Source of the DNA: an uncultured Chloroflexota bacterium | GTDB taxonomy: Bacteria; Chloroflexota; Anaerolineae; Aggregatilineales; Phototrophicaceae | Length of the DNA stretch: 8,385 nucleotides | NCBI GenBank assembly: GCA_903904765.1 | Contig: CAIVEA010000566.1 | Coordinates: forward strand, 1-8,385 | Direction of reading: 5' to 3' | Program-made: the position numbers and the translations under genes | Notes under the pieces: model-generated | The model's input: the letters and a program-made list of their open reading frames with translations, nothing else | Databases searched by the model: none | Told to the model about the DNA's origin: nothing | Shown here: positions 7,901 to 8,385 of the stretch, piece after piece | Position numbering within the stretch: position 1 is the first letter of the stretch | How the letters are laid out: each line of letters begins with the position of its first letter

Positions 7901-8385
7901 CAGGTTCAGATGCTCATGCGCGGTTTCCCACAGCGCCTCCTCGGTTGTGGCCTGCATGATGCCCCGGTTGAATTCGTTGACGGAAACCATCAACATATCC
8001 CAACCAGAATGGGAATCGAGGAAATGCAACCGCGCCGCCGCCAACTGAGCCAACAGCGCGATACTCTCCTCCGGTCGCGTCTGATCTTGTAACCACAACA
8101 GCCCATTCACCGCCTTCCCGCCACGCAGCGGGATGAGCAGCGCCGATCCTTCGCTTTCCAGCCCGGTCAGCGGTGCAGCAGCTTGCAGCACATACGGCGC
8201 ATCCCACCCCTGCCATAGCAACCACGCCTGCGGGTTATATAGCCACTGACGCAGCGAATGGGAGGGTTCAAAGCCCATCGTAGGATAGAGCGTCACTGTC
8301 AACGACGTGGGATTGATGACCACAAGGACGGCAGGACAGGACACCGCCGACAAAAGTGCATCGGCAACAGCCTGTATGCTATCAG
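4946..8385 (-). CDS. Multi-GAF hybrid histidine kinase with two receiver domains lacking the acceptor Asp (N-terminus beyond window)
   Basis: The frame is open to the right edge. A TTG at 8353 could be read as a start, but coding sequence continues in frame upstream (DSIQAVADALLSAVSCPAVL), so the true N-terminus lies outside. Numbering from that TTG: GAF-like regions at about 1-110, 120-285, 295-455 and 470-630; HisKA with FLANMSHELRTPLN and phosphoacceptor His644; HATPase_c with N-box NLLDNAVKF (759-767), DTGIGI (811-816) and GTGLGLAIS (841-849). Two receivers follow at about 897-1010 and 1018-1130. In receiver 1 the acceptor is Asn947 (VVILNILMPE), the acidic pair is Asp903-His904, and Lys996 is kept (DYLTKPI). 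In receiver 2 the acceptor is Asn1067 (LILTNMLLPG) and the conserved Lys-Pro is missing. No membrane helix is visible, so it appears to be a cytoplasmic sensor. The kinase core looks active, but phosphate cannot be relayed to its own receivers in the usual way. Its output partner is unknown. The kinase gene at 2716-4815 follows on the same strand. Confidence 0.92.
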   Translation of the reverse strand, partial: DSIQAVADALLSAVSCPAVLVVINPTSLTVTLYPTMGFEPSHSLRQWLYNPQAWLLWQGWDAPYVLQAAAPLTGLESEGSALLIPLRGGKAVNGLLWLQDQTRPEESIALLAQLAAARLHFLDSHSGWDMLMVSVNEFNRGIMQATTEEALWETAHEHLNLLFDAGFLRVGLCDSAHTVIECPIISEYGIAQPSDTLPLEGIDRALVMNAVPLLFRNLLDETPRLQALGVDPDLLQADHVSWLGVPLRNRMNEVIGLVTLGSDLPDHFGEPQLALLMLVAVQLGQAISALRLVQADVDRRRVVSTFVDVSRVVASTMDDAEVMERILEQLERLLEFDRATILMPSSEEPYRLFVAASLGQNRAALGHVTRVHEDDMLAQVIQSQQPVHLLDALMTPLWDAHLAAAAPETRSWIGLPMLVQDRVIGLMTVEKSRPGFYNEAEVNTGFALARQAAIAIENARLLAESQAALKALDQRARRLALLNRLSGALGTSLNRQTIVSTAVQELCELFAAHSGAIVLMNENEGTAVVSAAYPNADLADVPVHIGAQSFLARLLRGNRAVTVVEQEVDPAAFCVLPDVMPSSALLVPLIARNTPIGFFALYRDASGQPFAADEHETAMTVASQIALAINNAQLYEQAIDSNRLKSEFLANMSHELRTPLNAIIGYSELLLSQVYGELNNKQVDRLVRVNTGGKHLLELINDMLDLSRIEAATMELHFADLSISEVLYEALADITPQSDTKGLELQVKLPSDLPVLRIDPQRMRQVFTNLLDNAVKFTTHGHVSVEAQITIIQQELAISGRVPPTTVKVKDGSWVAITVADTGIGIRPEDQQIVFDAFRQVDGSSMRKYEGTGLGLAISQRLVNMHGGHLWVESIVGQGSSFTVLLPVQHADAVPLPVESFIVPNRPLVMVIDHDSAVLQQVQDYINRDQYQVMGTTSPAQVMELVRALHPAVVILNILMPEISGWDVLRLIKSDPQTADIPAVLLSIVDRKMLGYHIHAADYLTKPIAGESLFAAIERVAYIEPAAPILIVDESETERLALASLLEQVGYTSVLFASAEESLMWLRENPSSLILTNMLLPGMGGFEMLEQLRSAEATADIPAIVITDRTLSSADMERMQNRLAECTGLPGHSLGEQLRLALNIS

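Noticed and set aside
8351..8353. TTG at 8353 as the true start of the histidine kinase
   Set aside because: No ribosome binding site is evident, and the reading frame upstream to the window edge continues as plausible coding sequence. The gene is treated as cut by the edge.

Overview
The window looks like a piece of a GC-rich Chloroflexota chromosome, probably Anaerolineae-like. This is inferred from gene content and protein style, not from a marker gene. The hints are a Hanks-type kinase with an extracellular ligand-binding domain flanked by Thr-Pro linkers, a multi-GAF hybrid histidine kinase with tandem receivers, and a GT39-like membrane glycosyltransferase. There is no rRNA, tRNA, CRISPR array, transposase or phage gene in view.

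Layout from left to right. (1) Positions 1-1534, minus strand: a two-gene operon. A 105-residue tail-anchored protein of unknown function (1217-1534) overlaps by an ATGA junction the start of a GT39/PMT_2-like integral membrane glycosyltransferase, which runs off the left edge. An extended -10 promoter motif lies just upstream. (2) Positions 1535-1744: a 210-bp divergent intergenic region with an imperfectly palindromic repeat-like element built around a perfect 9-bp stem. (3) Positions 1745-2683, plus strand: a 312-residue PLP-dependent threonine/serine dehydratase-like enzyme. (4) Positions 2716-4815, minus strand, convergent with the dehydratase: a 699-residue Ser/Thr kinase, one transmembrane helix, and a periplasmic sugar-binding-protein-like (RbsB/Peripla_BP_4 type) outer domain. 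(5) Positions 4816-4945: an AT-rich spacer with an inverted repeat and weak promoter-like motifs. (6) Positions 4946-8385, minus strand, running off the right edge: a large cytoplasmic hybrid histidine kinase with four GAF-like domains, an intact kinase core and two receiver domains.

The most interesting part is the right half. The kinase at 2716-4815 joins a transport-type ligand-binding domain directly to an intact Hanks kinase, so it looks like a one-protein sensor of an external small molecule. The histidine kinase immediately upstream on the same strand has Asn in place of the phosphoacceptor Asp in both receiver domains, although its own His box and ATP-binding motifs are intact. The two genes may form one signalling locus, but that link rests only on adjacency and shared orientation.
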